From positions 247,999,803 to 248,063,802 of the forward strand of contig OV884059.1 of the NCBI GenBank assembly GCA_930367215.1: a DNA stretch of 64,000 bases, written 5' to 3'. This document shows, piece after piece, positions 11,294-21,416 of the stretch. The notes beneath the pieces were generated by a model that had not been told where the DNA came from, searched no databases, and was given only the letters and a program-made list of their open reading frames with translations. A program made the translations under genes and the position numbers. This DNA is from Pollenia angustigena. Lineage: Eukaryota; Arthropoda; Insecta; Diptera; Polleniidae. Position 1 is the first letter of the stretch. Every line of letters begins with the position of its first letter.

Positions 11294-12870
11294 GTATAAC
11301 AATAGAATATGTTACTTGAGTTTTTTACAAGACCGATTAGTGCGGTTTTGTCCGCACAATAAAATACAAGATGTAAAAATGTATGACTTTATTTCTTTAT
11401 TCTAAGAATTTTTAATCAGTAACTGTGGTTTTTCAAAATTCCTCCCGCAAAGTGAAAGTGTGGTAATGTTGTATACACATTTCTTTGGAATAGCATAAAT
11501 TCGTAATATTTGTTCTTTTGTTTTGTAAATGGCACAAAAAACGCATTTAAAAAAGTGAAAATAAATTTTCTGCATTGCCACATTCTTCATATATACATAA
11601 TGCTGAATAAAGAATTTAATAACTAAAAGAAAGTCCCATGAAAAGCTCCATATTTATTATATTCTTCATATATATTGAAGATAAGGTTCCACTACTGCCT
11701 AGGAATCACTCCTAGGGGGATAAAATGTTTGACGGACCTCCATTAGTTTTTTCGTCCTTAACATTTTCTCAAATCATACTTTCCCTTTATCTCCACCCCT
11801 TAGAGGATCTCCCATATAAATGATGCGTTTTATGAAATTCTTAGATTTAATTAACATTTTTCGTCTTTTGTGAATAAAATCAAAAGTTGTAAACAGATTT
11901 TATTTTTTTATAAATTTTTTTTTCGATCGATTTCAAAACGAACGTTTTGAAAAGGTGTGATGAATTTCGAAGGATTTTAAAATCCATTTCTGAATTATAG
12001 TCTTGAATTTCGTTCGGAAAACACTTCATTTAACGTTTAAAAGAATAAATACTGAAAATAAAAGGAATATGTATTTAAAATCCATTTTAAAAGATACTGA
12101 AAACTATATTTTCGGTTTCAAATCGTTTCGTTTTAAAAATCGATTTCCATCCCATACCTGTTTGTAATGTTTTTTTCCAAAAAAAAATTATGTTCTTAAA
12201 ACGAATGCGCATATTAGCAAAAGTTTTACCTTTCTTATTGCGAAATTTCGGTTTTTTGTTTTTTGTTTTTTCAATAAGCTAAAGCGTTTTTGAGTAACAC
12301 GAACATATGTTGCGCAACCTCCTTCATTTTCGAAATAACTGTACATCTCGAAAACCAGAGCTAACCTAAAAAATGGCTAGCACCACTGGATTCAGCGTAC
12401 CCGAATTAGGTTAAAACGCCAGGTGCCCAGCTTGTCTGTTTTTACAACTAGCACAGTGTTATTAATAATTTTGCTTCATACCTACTTATTTCTTGTAAAA
12501 TAAATTGCAAAAAAAAAACTTCATGAAAAAAAATTTTAACTAGATCATAAAAATATGTACATGTTAAATACAAAGGAAAAAAATTTTGTTAAATACCAAG
12601 GAAACTTTTTTGGTGGGATTCATTCATATAATAAGATATTGTGACATTTTCTAATTGTCTTTTGTCGTTTTTTAATGTTTCAATATTTATTTGCCTTTAT
12701 CTCAAAAATGAACTCGTATATCTTTTGTCTTTAAAGTTTAAACTCAAGTTTAATGAGCAATAAAAGTACAAGTGAAAGCTTTTTTGGAAATTTTTACATG
12801 CATATGTTTGTTTGTATATATCGTTGGTCTATGTCAAAAGGCCCTAACTAACATAATTGCAACTTTACAG
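11294..12870 (+). other. Putative phase-1 intron containing a dispersed repeat
   Basis: This runs from GTATAA to an acceptor TTTACAG preceded by CTAACTAAC, a good branch-point match about 25 nt upstream. It holds the repeat at 11690-12470. No other coding stretch is visible. Confidence 0.4.
11690..12470 (+). repeat. Dispersed repeat, copy 1 (shared with 54.4-55.0 kb)
   Basis: Blocks shared with 54440-54972 include CTCCCATA(C/T)AAA, TTTTGTGAATAAAATCAAAA, GGATTCAGCGTACCC and the end CTAGCACAGTGT. The copies have diverged considerably. No coding capacity is seen. The class is unknown; termini were not resolved. Confidence 0.6.
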
Positions 12871-12981
12871 GAGGAGGTAAAAGCAAAATAGAAACTGTAT
12901 TTAGCTATCAAAATGTACAGCTTTGGGCTGCCAGACGGGCTGGAATGGCCTGGATTTTCCAGTTTTTTGGGTCTTGTCCAG
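12871..12981 (+). CDS. Candidate internal exon B of the same gene
   Basis: A 111-nt open stretch is bounded by CTAACTAAC...TTTACAG| and CCAG|GTACCA. It reads GGKSKIETVFSYQ, then NVQLWAARRAGMAWIFQFF and ends Gly-Ser-Cys-Pro. It has Trp, Cys, Arg and Gly in place of the Lys/Asn/Phe noise around it, and codon use is less AT-biased than its neighbours. Both borders are phase 1, matching exon A. Downstream exons were not found before the hAT element at 13.0 kb and may lie further away. The function is unknown. Confidence 0.5.
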
Positions 12982-13027
12982 GTACCAGCTAAAATAAATT
13001 TATTCAGTTAGAAAAAAATGTATATAA

Positions 13028-13569
13028 CAATGTTCGAAAATAAACAGTACATTATTTAGCGTTCGGCTCACACACCGAAGAACGATATCTATTTTTTTAG
13101 TGTTTGTGTAAACATACACAAACCTTAATACCGTTCGTAACTATTTTCAAGAAAGAACCGAACATTATATAATGTTCGGTTCTTCGTTAAAAAACAGAAC
13201 AATTGTAGTGATACTGTAGAAAAACATTATATTTTAATGTTCTATAATGTTTTTTTCGTGTGTGTATTTTGTTTTTGTAAAAAATGTTTGGTTTTTTTTT
13301 TATCAGCAAAAAGCGACGAACATTAACGAGCCGAACCGAACACATTGAAGTTTGTGGATTTTCAAAAAAAACCGAACGGAACTTAATGTTCTCATCATTT
13401 GTTGAGTATGATGAAAACAGCATTATTTTTGTGTTCGAAAGATGTTAAACAGGGAAACGTTATTTTTTTTAATGAATTTCTACACAAACACTATTAGCGT
13501 TTGTGTTTTCCACAAATCTACCGAACCGAACATTAAAGAACGATATTTAGTGTTTATTTTCGAACACTG
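13028..13569 (+). mobile_element. Non-autonomous hAT element (hAT-MITE), 542 bp
   Basis: The tips are CAATGTTCGAAAATAAAC and the complement CAGTGTTCGAAAATAAAC, flanked by an exact 8-bp duplication GTATATAA (13020-13027, 13570-13577), the hAT signature. Subterminal GTTCGGTTC and CCGAACATTA motifs recur on both strands. It encodes no transposase. A truncated relative ends at 60963. Confidence 0.9.
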
Positions 13570-13655
13570 GTATATAATATTGAAAAATTACTTTTATATA
13601 ATTATATTTTTTAATGATTAAATTAATATTTTGTGCAGAATAAAATCGTATACTA

Positions 13656-14228
13656 AGGGCCGTTATCACAACTTATTAATGTCAATTTACGGTTAAACCG
13701 GTTAAGTCGATTAAGCGACTAAACGATGTAACAAAATTTTTAATTTTTTGTAGTATTGTAACATATTTTTGCGTTTTTAATTATTTGTTTAGTCTCATAT
13801 ACAAAAAGTGTGTGTTTGGAAAATATTTTTATATGCAATATATTTCCTTCTTGCAAGACATTCTTAAAATACAGTAAAAACACAGAAACTAAGGAATTCG
13901 GAAATAAACTTTTTTGTAAAATGTTCAGTGCCGAGCTTTGATAGGATAAGTCAGAAGATGATCTGACAACTGAAGAAACTTTCGATAGTAACACAAACAA
14001 TCTTTTAACAGAAATAAACGTAACAAAAAGTGGTGTTAAAAATTTTAAAAAATTAAAACAGGACTCAAATGGCATAATGGAATATTCAGGAAAAGAACTG
14101 AGAAATTAGAAAGCTTTATTAATCGGTTAACCGATAAATAACAAAATTAACAGATCTAACCCAAACCTCGGTTAATTAATCGAGCGATTAATTGATTTAA
14201 CCAAAAGCCCGATTAAATGAATACCATA
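13656..14228 (+). mobile_element. hAT relic, GGTTAACCG family copy 1
   Basis: The edges are full of GGTTAACCG and CGATTAA motifs, ending GCCCGATTAAATGAATACC. The interior (about 13850-14100) is closely similar to 47280-47470, which leads directly into a hAT transposase C-terminus in that copy. In this copy the coding part is cut away after a segment like TGGAATATTCAGG, so it is a deletion derivative. No clean 8-bp duplication was found. Confidence 0.6.
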
Positions 14229-14401
14229 GTTGTTACTTAAATTTAAAACAAAAAGGTAAATTTACAATATTGTTGAAATGAAAAGATCATATTTCAAAAC
14301 CTAGTTTATGTAAAAACGCAACATTTCTATTGGCATCACATCAAAACGAATATATGTATTTACTATGAATCGGATGAAAACGCCAAATTAGATTTTTAAA
14401 T

Positions 14402-14790
14402 AACATTTTTAATTTTTCGAATTTATTCTATGAGCTAAATTTCAGTTATGTATTTTATAAAGCTTTTTTGTAATAGTTCTATTCCTACAATTTTTCAGAA
14501 ATGACTTTATACACTACCAGACTATTATATTGTATTTTCTATTTACATTTTACCTTAGCCTTCCGTTGGAAAGCAATGAGGTATATTGAATGTACAGGAA
14601 AATTTACAATTATTAGACACCAGCAGAATGTAATGCATTTTCTGGCCCGCTACGGCCGTCGTCAGCATTCTTTGTGTCTCACTGGATAGTGTTACTTTAT
14701 AAATTGAATGTATTTAACTCAACTATTTTAACAAATAGAAATTGGGAATTATTTCCTTCCGAAGGTAACTTTATATTATATTGAATTAAA
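14402..14790 (-). mobile_element. Penelope-like terminal repeat, minus orientation
   Basis: This is closely similar to the terminal regions of the Penelope-like copies at 24925-25380 and 28005-28500, which carry endonuclease fragments. It holds a hammerhead motif on the minus strand. It abuts a second, opposite-facing block at 14795-15415, giving an inverted pair. A 62-codon open frame seen in all copies on the antisense strand of the ribozyme (MTLYTTRLLY...) follows sequence conservation and is not credible as a protein. Confidence 0.75.
14616..14678 (-). ncRNA. Hammerhead ribozyme motif, copy 1
   Basis: On the minus strand: stem I GACAC-AAA-GAAUG pairs with CAUUC-UGCUG-GUGUC. The core is CUGACGA, stem II GGCC/GGCC with loop GUAGCG, then A and GAAA, then the palindrome AAUGCAUU ending in a UUA cleavage triplet. 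Penelope-like retroelements are known to encode hammerheads with very short, dimerising stem III. One C.A apposition at the base of stem II is unusual. Confidence 0.75.
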
Positions 14791-14794
14791 TATA

Positions 14795-15415
14795 TTGAAT
14801 ATACCTCATTGCTTTCCAACGGAAGGCTAAGGTAAAATGTAAATAGAAAATACAATATAATAGTCTGGTAGTGTATAAAGTCATTTCTGAAAAATTGTAG
14901 GAATAGAAGTATTACAAAAAAGCTTTATAAAATACATAACTGAAATTTAGCTCATAGAATAAATTCGAAAAATTAAAAATGTTGAATATAATATAAAGTT
15001 ACCTTCGGAAGGAAATAATTCCCAATTTCTATTTGTTAAAATAGTTGAGTTAAATACATTCAATTTATAAAGTAACACTATCCAGTGAGACACAAAGAAT
15101 GCTGACGACGGCCGTAGCGGGCCAGAAAATGCATTACATTCTGCTGGTGTCTAATAATTGTAAATTTTTCTGTACATTCAATATACCTCATTGCTTTCCA
15201 ACGGAAGGCTAAGGTAAAATGTAAATAGAAAATACAATATAATAGTCTGGTAGTGTATAAAGTCATTTCTGAAAAATTGTAGGAATAGAAGTATTACAAA
15301 AAAGCTTTATAAAATACATAACTGAAATTTAGCTCATAGAATAAATTCGAAAAATTAAAAATGTTGAATATAATATAAAGTTACCTTCGGAAGGAAATAA
15401 TTCCCAATTTCTATT
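14795..15415 (+). mobile_element. Penelope-like terminal repeats, plus orientation (partial plus complete unit)
   Basis: A truncated unit (14795-15010) is followed in tandem by a complete unit (about 15001-15415). Both carry the shared TAGTCTGGTAGTGTATAAAG and CTTTATAAAATACATAACTG blocks. The complete unit carries a hammerhead motif. Together with 14402-14790 this makes an inverted repeat of several hundred bp, an arrangement typical of Penelope-like insertions with tandem and inverted terminal repeats. No reverse transcriptase or endonuclease is left. Confidence 0.75.
15089..15151 (+). ncRNA. Hammerhead ribozyme motif, copy 2
   Basis: This plus-strand copy carries every element in register: GACAC 15089-15093, GAATG 15097-15101, CTGACGA 15102-15108, GGCC 15110-15113 pairing with GGCC 15120-15123, GAAA 15125-15128, AATGCATT 15128-15135, predicted cut after A15136, CATTC 15137-15141 and GTGTC 15147-15151. 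The sequence is identical to copies 1 and 4 in the core. Confidence 0.78.
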
Positions 15416-15654
15416 TCTAAATAACGTAAAAACTAACTGCCAGAAAAATTTCGTTTCTTATGAGTTGTTTTATTGTAAGTAAACTATTTTACCACAACAA
15501 GTCCTAAAAAATGTATACATTACGTACTGGCTTTAATTAATTTTCTTCATCTACCCACAACCTGTGAACCTCCTCAGTTCCAAGTTTATATTTTTAAGCC
15601 ATGCAAAATATTTCTCATTAAACGAAAGTTTAAATTATTACTATACCCGATTTA
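15416..15654. other. unassigned stretch
   Basis: Nothing recognised between the Penelope-like array and the foldback fragment. Confidence 0.4.
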
Positions 15655-15932
15655 GATATATTTCGATCAGATATGGGCATATCCGTCAAAAGGTCCACCG
15701 TGACCGAAAATTTAAAAATTATTAAGAGCTGATTATTTAACGATATTATAGAGAAATATTTAGATTTTACTAATGGCGTTTTCTTTTCTGAGAAATATGT
15801 TGCATAAATGTTACATGCTCTATCTCTTTTGTGTAGAGCATGTAACATTTATGCAACATATTTATTAGAAAAGAAATTGCCATAATTTTATAAATTTACC
15901 CATAAATTTGTCCACTTAGATAAACAATCAGG
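15655..15932 (+). repeat. Fragment of the 17.7-19.5-kb foldback family, interrupted
   Basis: GGTCCACCGTGACC and the following AAAGCTGATTATT / GAGAAA(C/T)ATTTAGATTT blocks match 19216-19310. After an inserted hairpin the match resumes with CATAAATTTGTCCACTTAGA and AACAATCAG, as at 19331-19350. The fragment is diverged from the foldback copy. Confidence 0.65.
15775..15885. repeat. Hairpin-forming insertion of about 110 bp
   Basis: Inner arms of 29 bp are perfectly complementary (ATGTTGCATAAATGTTACAT and its complement), around a loop TCTCTTTTGTG. Weaker complementarity extends outward through AATGGC...TTTTCTTTTCT. It interrupts the foldback-family fragment, so it is probably a small MITE. Confidence 0.6.
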
Positions 15933-17346
15933 AGTCTAATCACCGCATTTGTTTGCATACGACAAACACTGACGTATCGAATGAAAACTAGATAAACGTA
16001 ATGTCGAGTTACTCGATATCGAATGCTATTATTTCAAATTCAATATATTTCATTCGATATCGAGTTTCATGATACCAAAATAAATAATTTCGATCAATTG
16101 CAAAGTTGTGCAAATTTTTTATTGTATGTTTTCTTTAATATTATTCCTTGAAAAAAGTGATATTTGATGAAAATTATTCCAAAAAAATTTTCTTACATGG
16201 TCTGTAATCTAAAGAAGAGTTCAAAGAGCAATATGTTTTTCGGATTAACGTTAAATTTTTATTTTGTTTTAATCATTATTCAGTTGAATTATTATGGAAA
16301 AAATTTCACGTTCGAAATGTCACGTATCGACCCAGATTTTGGCTTAAAAAAAAGTAAATACAGAAGATTTTGGAATCAAATCAAAGACGTTTTAATGTTA
16401 CATTACTACGTAAAATTCTCAAAGTAGTTTGACTAAAAAATTGTGCCAGGTTTCGCTTAATTACGTTTTTTTATACATGGCCACAAAAACTACTTCTATT
16501 TTTTTTCACATTCAAACCGCTACTTCTTTTGCCATTATCTTTGGTCTAGAATCGCGCCCTCCATAAACTTTAGCATAGATAACAGTGCTTTCTTAGTGCT
16601 ATTATTTAAGGGTTAAGAGAACGTAAAAATCTTTGTTGCTTAAAATGTTATTGCTTTTTTGATGCGTACGACTGTCACGTTCAACACTTTGGATTTGCCC
16701 ATATTTTGATCAGAAAGCTTTGTATTTTAATGGGAGGATTTTGTCCACAGTAAAATGACAATTATTTCTGCCAAAAGAAATCAAATTTAAAATTTAAAAA
16801 GCACATGATTTTATAAATATCGGTAACACTTACTATTGAAATGCATTTTACGTTTTCTAGAAAAGGTAAAACTTTTATTTTCACTTTCGTACGAATTTGG
16901 TCTCTGTGACACACCTGTATAGGTATTTAGATTTGTATGATAAATGACATAATTTTTACCGTCCGTGCTTGAGTTTAAGTTGAGTAATGTCCAAGTCGGA
17001 CTTCCACCCTCTAAAGGATTACTTGTCCACTTTTTCTAGTTTTCTATATATAGTAGTAAAACTAATTAGCTAAGAATAATTAAACGGTTATTTTCTATTA
17101 TACGTTCTTTGTTTTCTATTTAATTATAAAAGTAATCACGTTGTAGGTATGTAGACTTTTTTCCTGCTATGTACATAGCTACCATATTTATCCAAAATAA
17201 TTTTTTGCTTCTGACCCTACGATTTTTACTTTAACTGTAAGCATTTTTTATGCAAATGTTCTAAACGGTTAATGTTACAATATGTCAAACATATACATTA
17301 GGGTGGATCACTGATGTATGAGAAAAAATAAAAGTTCTCGAATCAT
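15933..17346. other. unassigned stretch
   Basis: No exon or bounded repeat is supported. One 87-codon open frame at 16164-16427 has Lys/Phe/Asn-rich composition and no splice or conservation support. An ATTAGGGTGG motif at about 17297 resembles the outer tip of the foldback family. Confidence 0.35.
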
Positions 17347-17565
17347 GTTAGCGAAGCTGGTGTTTGTTATACCATAGAGGAGAAAATCCTTGCGCCCGGC
17401 CGAAGGCCGGCTATACAGAGAAGCTTTAGTTAGCGAAGCCGGTGTTTGTTATACCATAGAGGAGAAAATCCACGCGACCGGCCGAAGGCCGGCTTTGCAG
17501 AGAAGCTTTAGTTAGCGCAGCCGGTATATATTATATCCTTGAGGAGAAAATCCTTGCGCCCAAAA
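17347..17565 (+). repeat. 82-bp GC-rich tandem repeat, 2.6 copies
   Basis: Units start at 17347, 17429 and 17511 with GTTAGCG(A/C)AG. Each carries GAGGAGAAAATCC and a short hairpin CCGGCCGAAGGCCGG; the third unit is cut before the hairpin. It is much richer in G+C than its surroundings. Origin unknown. Confidence 0.9.
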
Positions 17566-17720
17566 GTGTTTTCGTTATATATTTAATATAAACACCCAGA
17601 GAAAAAACAACAAACTTACTTTTAAATAAATTACAATTATATTAAATAAAGATGGCCCGAAAAAATGGGCTATTTTTCATATAATATTTTTGGGTGATTT
17701 TTTGTTATGAAAAAAAAAAC

Positions 17721-19529
17721 GAAAAATCACCCAATAATAACGAAAAAAAGCCCAAAAATTTTTGGTCACTTTTCATATGAATTAAGGCCCAATTTTACAT
17801 AGAATTTTTTTGGGTGATTTTTCATTTTTTTTTTTTTTTGCCATTTTTCTTTGGGCGATATTTCCTACAGCCGTTTGCGAAACTTTGCAGTCTGATTGTT
17901 CATCTAAGTGAACAAATTTATGAGTAAATTTATTAAACTAGTTAAATCTAAATGTTTCTCTATAACAATATCGTAAAATAATCAGCTTTTAATAACTTTA
18001 AAATTTTTGGTCACGGTGGACCTTTTGGCGGAAATGCCCATATGTACATTAGCGTGGCCGTTAGTTGTATGGAGAACTTTTTTTTTTGATTTCTTATATT
18101 CTCCCCCCCCCCCCCAAATCGGTTCAGTTTTATGTAAAAAAAAATACAAAAAAATTTCGTAGCGATAAGTTGTGTTTTAGGGGGGGCGTCGGCCCCTCAA
18201 AGTTTGCCATCAAGCCATTTATTCAAATGTAATTTGTTTGCATATGACTATCTCTTAAAAACAACATTTTACAAGAACATGGTATATGGCAATATTTTAG
18301 CTCTTCTAGTCAACAACATTAGCCTCGAAGAAAGTTTTTTGCTAAAATTAATATTTAAGAAAATAATTAAGAAAATAACAACAAAATTCCAAACATTTTA
18401 TATACGTTTTATATATATAAAAGAGGGATTTAATGTCAAGTGAACTAATTTTGAAATCGATGTCTTTCGATTTGGATGAAATTTGCACCAACGTAAGTCC
18501 TATTGAATAGTAGTTTAGACACAAATTTTCAACAAGATCGGTCAAAAAGTTTCTGAGTTTGGGGGGGTCAAAGTTTGAAATTTTGGCCATATACATAGGT
18601 GTTCTTTCACATCCATGTAACTTATTACCAATTGGGGTTAGCAAAATTTGTCCCAAGCAGCTTAGATAGCTATTTGATCAATCTTAAAAAAAAAAAGTTT
18701 TTTGTTTTTTTTTTTGAATTTTTTAAAATTTTTTTTTTAAATTTACAACTTGGCAAAAAAAAAAAAAAAAAGTTTCATCCAAATCGAAAGATTTCGATTT
18801 CAAAATTAGTTCACTTGACATTAAATCCCTCTTTTATATATATAAAACGTATATAAAATGTTTGGAATTTTGTTGTTATTTTCTTAATTATTTTCTTAAA
18901 TATTAATTTTAGCAAAAAACTTTCTTCGAGGCTAATGTTGTTGACTAGAAGAGCTAAAATATTGCCATATACCATGTTCTTGTAAAATGTTGTTTTTAAG
19001 AGATAGTCATATGCAAACAAATTACATTTGAATAAATGGCTTGATGGCAAACTTTGAGGGGCCGACGCCCCCCCTAAAACACAACTTATCGCTACGAAAT
19101 TTTTTTGTATTTTTTTTTACATAAAACTGAACCGATTTGGGGGGGGGAGAATATAAGAAATCAAAAAAAAAAAGTTCTCCATACAACTAACGGCCACGCT
19201 AATGTACATATGGGCATTTCCGCCAAAAGGTCCACCGTGACCAAAAATTTTAAAGTTATTAAAAGCTGATTATTTTACGATATTGTTATAGAGAAACATT
19301 TAGATTTAACTAGTTTAATAAATTTACTCATAAATTTGTTCACTTAGATGAACAATCAGACTGCAAAGTTTCGCAAACGGCTGTAGGAAATATCGCCCAA
19401 AGAAAAATGGCAAAAAAAAAAAAATGAAAAATCACCCAAAAAAATTCTATGTAAAATTGGGCCTTAATTCATATGAAAAGTGACCCAAAATTTTTGGGCT
19501 TTTTTTCGTTATTATTGGGTGATTTTTCG
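17721..19529. mobile_element. Giant foldback element, two arms of about 760 bp
   Basis: The left arm (17721-18482) and right arm (18769-19529) are almost exact reverse complements around a spacer of about 286 bp. An identical 79-codon open frame lies in both arms (18204-18443 plus, 18811-19050 minus). It shows that the arms are nearly identical but does not look like a protein gene. Poly-G/C and poly-A/T homopolymers and a repeated GGGTGATTTTT motif occur in the arms. The spacer carries CAATTGGGGTTAGC and AGCTATTTGATCAATCTT, related to 52955-53345. It resembles fly foldback transposons in architecture only. No transposase is seen. Confidence 0.85.
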
Positions 19530-19775
19530 AGCTAAAATATTGCCATATACCATGTTCTTGTAAAATGTTGTTTTTATGAGATAGTCATATGCAAACAAAT
19601 TACATTTGAATAAATGGCTTGATGGCAAACTTTGAGGGGCGGACGCCCCCCCTAAAACACAACTTATCGCTACGAAATTTTTTTGTATTTTTTTTTACAT
19701 AAAACTGAACCGATTTGGGGGGGGGAGAATATAAGAAATCAAAAAAAAGAAAATAACGGCCACCCTAATGTACAT
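19530..19775 (-). repeat. Partial direct duplicate of the foldback right arm
   Basis: This repeats about 18952-19195 (AGCTAAAATATTGCCATATA onward) directly after the arm ends, with a few substitutions. It ends at AACGGCCACCCTAATGTACAT, the same outer boundary as the arm. Confidence 0.8.
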
Positions 19776-20160
19776 ATTAAGAACTATCCTGAATTTCATT
19801 TAATATTTCCCAAAAAGAACTATATTCCGCATTAAAAGTTTAGTTGACAAACATTATTTTAATTGCACAAACTCTATTAGTTAACAATGATAATACATAT
19901 GTATGTATGTATTGTTGATAACCGTCACAAGGAAAACAAAAGTGTTGCATTGTCCGATTAGATGATTAAAAAAAAAAGTTACCGTAGCCAGAAGTGATGA
20001 GTTCTTCAAAGATATTTCTTAAAAAAACGAAAAAAGGGACTCAAATAAAAGTGAAATTTTTGTCTTTTATTGACATACCGAAATGTACATACATACATGC
20101 ACACAAGCATTAATACTTATGTATTTTTTTTATATATATGAATGATTGTTTGCTTATACC
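19776..20160. other. unassigned stretch
   Basis: AT-rich sequence with short ATGT runs. The 8-bp target copy CTTATACC at its end belongs to the hAT insertion that follows. Confidence 0.4.
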
Positions 20161-20282
20161 CAGGGTTGGAAAAATACATGCATTGATATATGCTTTTTTA
20201 CTTTTTATATACCTTTCATACGTATCGTGAAGAACAGCAGCCACTTTTTAAAGAATAAATGAAACCCGAAAAACACAATCAC

Positions 20283-20413
20283 CCTTATTACGGTTGTCGT
20301 TGTCGTAAACGACTAAGTCGTTTTATATAGTAGATTAAAGAACACAGGTTCTGTTTTACTTTAATCTATTACAAAAAACGACACAATCTTTTACGACAAC
20401 CGTTATAGGGCTA
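20283..20413. mobile_element. Hairpin MITE with ACGGTTGTCGTTGTCG ends
   Basis: Left arm TTACGGTTGTCGTTGTCGT and right arm ACGACAACCGTTATAGGG are inverse, with further pairing of AGTAGATTAAAG and CTTTAATCTATT around the centre. A half-copy of the end (TTTTTACGGTTATCGTTGTCG) lies near 21815. Confidence 0.65.
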
Positions 20414-21190
20414 AATATTGATACGGGTCCCAATAAGCACATATTGGTGTTTAATTGTAAAAACACCTTTTTTCAGGCACTACGAAATATATCCCCAAGA
20501 AATATGGCTGAAAGAAAGTGAAAATCGCCATAAATTGACACAAATGTGCCCTTACTTTTTAAAATGTACCTTTAGTGCTTCGCGAAATAAGAAATTTTTG
20601 ATAGGTATGGTTCTCAGATTCGTCATTGAAAACTTTCTTAGTTGGGGACAAGCAGTCATTGAGAAAATACATGTAAGTCATTAGGAAACCAATGAAAACT
20701 ATGTGATAGCAAAACACAAAAACACGAGGTAGGGGAAGCTTATACAAGCTCGCGAAATGAAATTTTGAACAAAAACAGCTTTAAAATTGTTATACAAGCC
20801 GAACATGAGAAATTAATTAAAGGATTTTTTCTTTTTTATCGAGAAGAAAAGTTAAATTATATTTTGAAATCAACTGAGAGAATTGAAAGTGTTCGGAAAA
20901 TCATTAAATCGTAAATTTGACGTAACTACTTCATATTTAAGCTACTTTGTAGAATTATCTGGAAACATAATTCGCGTTTGTAAACTTACAGATTGGATAA
21001 GGGGTTTAAATCCGAATTTCTAAGGACAAGGTTTCTAAAGTTAAAACAGATATAACCTTATTTCGAAGCATATAATATCGTTATTGCCATACGAAAAATT
21101 AGTCTTATTAAATAGGAAAATCAAAGAGGAAATTATTTTTAAAAATATTTAATGAATATAATGTGGGAATTTATTTCTCATGGTGAGTAA

Positions 21191-21276
21191 GGCTGTTTTC
21201 CTAAACGCCTGTTGCATTGTAGTAATACATCAACACGGTATTGAAACATTGTAAACACACGTTAAGGAAAACAGCC
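21191..21276 (+). mobile_element. 86-bp PIF/Harbinger-like MITE
   Basis: Ends GGCTGTTTTCC and GGAAAACAGCC are flanked by TAA on both sides (21188-21190, 21277-21279). A related repeat at about 27805-27835 has the uninterrupted site (on its complement CATGATGAGTAACATTTATT), confirming a 3-bp TAA duplication. Confidence 0.8.
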
Positions 21277-21297
21277 TAACATTTATTATATAAATTT

Positions 21298-21416
21298 TTC
21301 ATATTATTCGAATGTGATAGTGCATAGAAAATATTGAAGGAATAAGCCTATTAATATTATAAAAGCTTTTGAGGATTGTAGTTTGACTTAGAATACACAT
21401 TCGAATAATATGAAAA
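21298..21416. repeat. Inverted repeat with TTCATATTATTCGAATGTG arms
   Basis: The left arm at about 21298-21317 is the exact complement of CACATTCGAATAATATGAA at about 21396-21416. A diverged version is at about 27645-27810. Confidence 0.65.

Noticed and set aside
14501..14689. 62-codon frame MTLYTTRLLY... repeated at 14.5, 15.1, 24.95 kb
   Set aside because: It is antisense to the hammerhead motif, is broken in the 28-kb copy, and its conservation is explained by the ribozyme-bearing repeat.
16164..16427. 87-codon frame as a gene
   Set aside because: Lys/Phe/Asn/Ile-rich composition typical of AT-rich noise, no splice or promoter support.
18204..19050. Two identical 79-codon frames in opposite orientation
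   Set aside because: Identity reflects the foldback arms; the composition is low in complexity and no start or splice context supports a gene.
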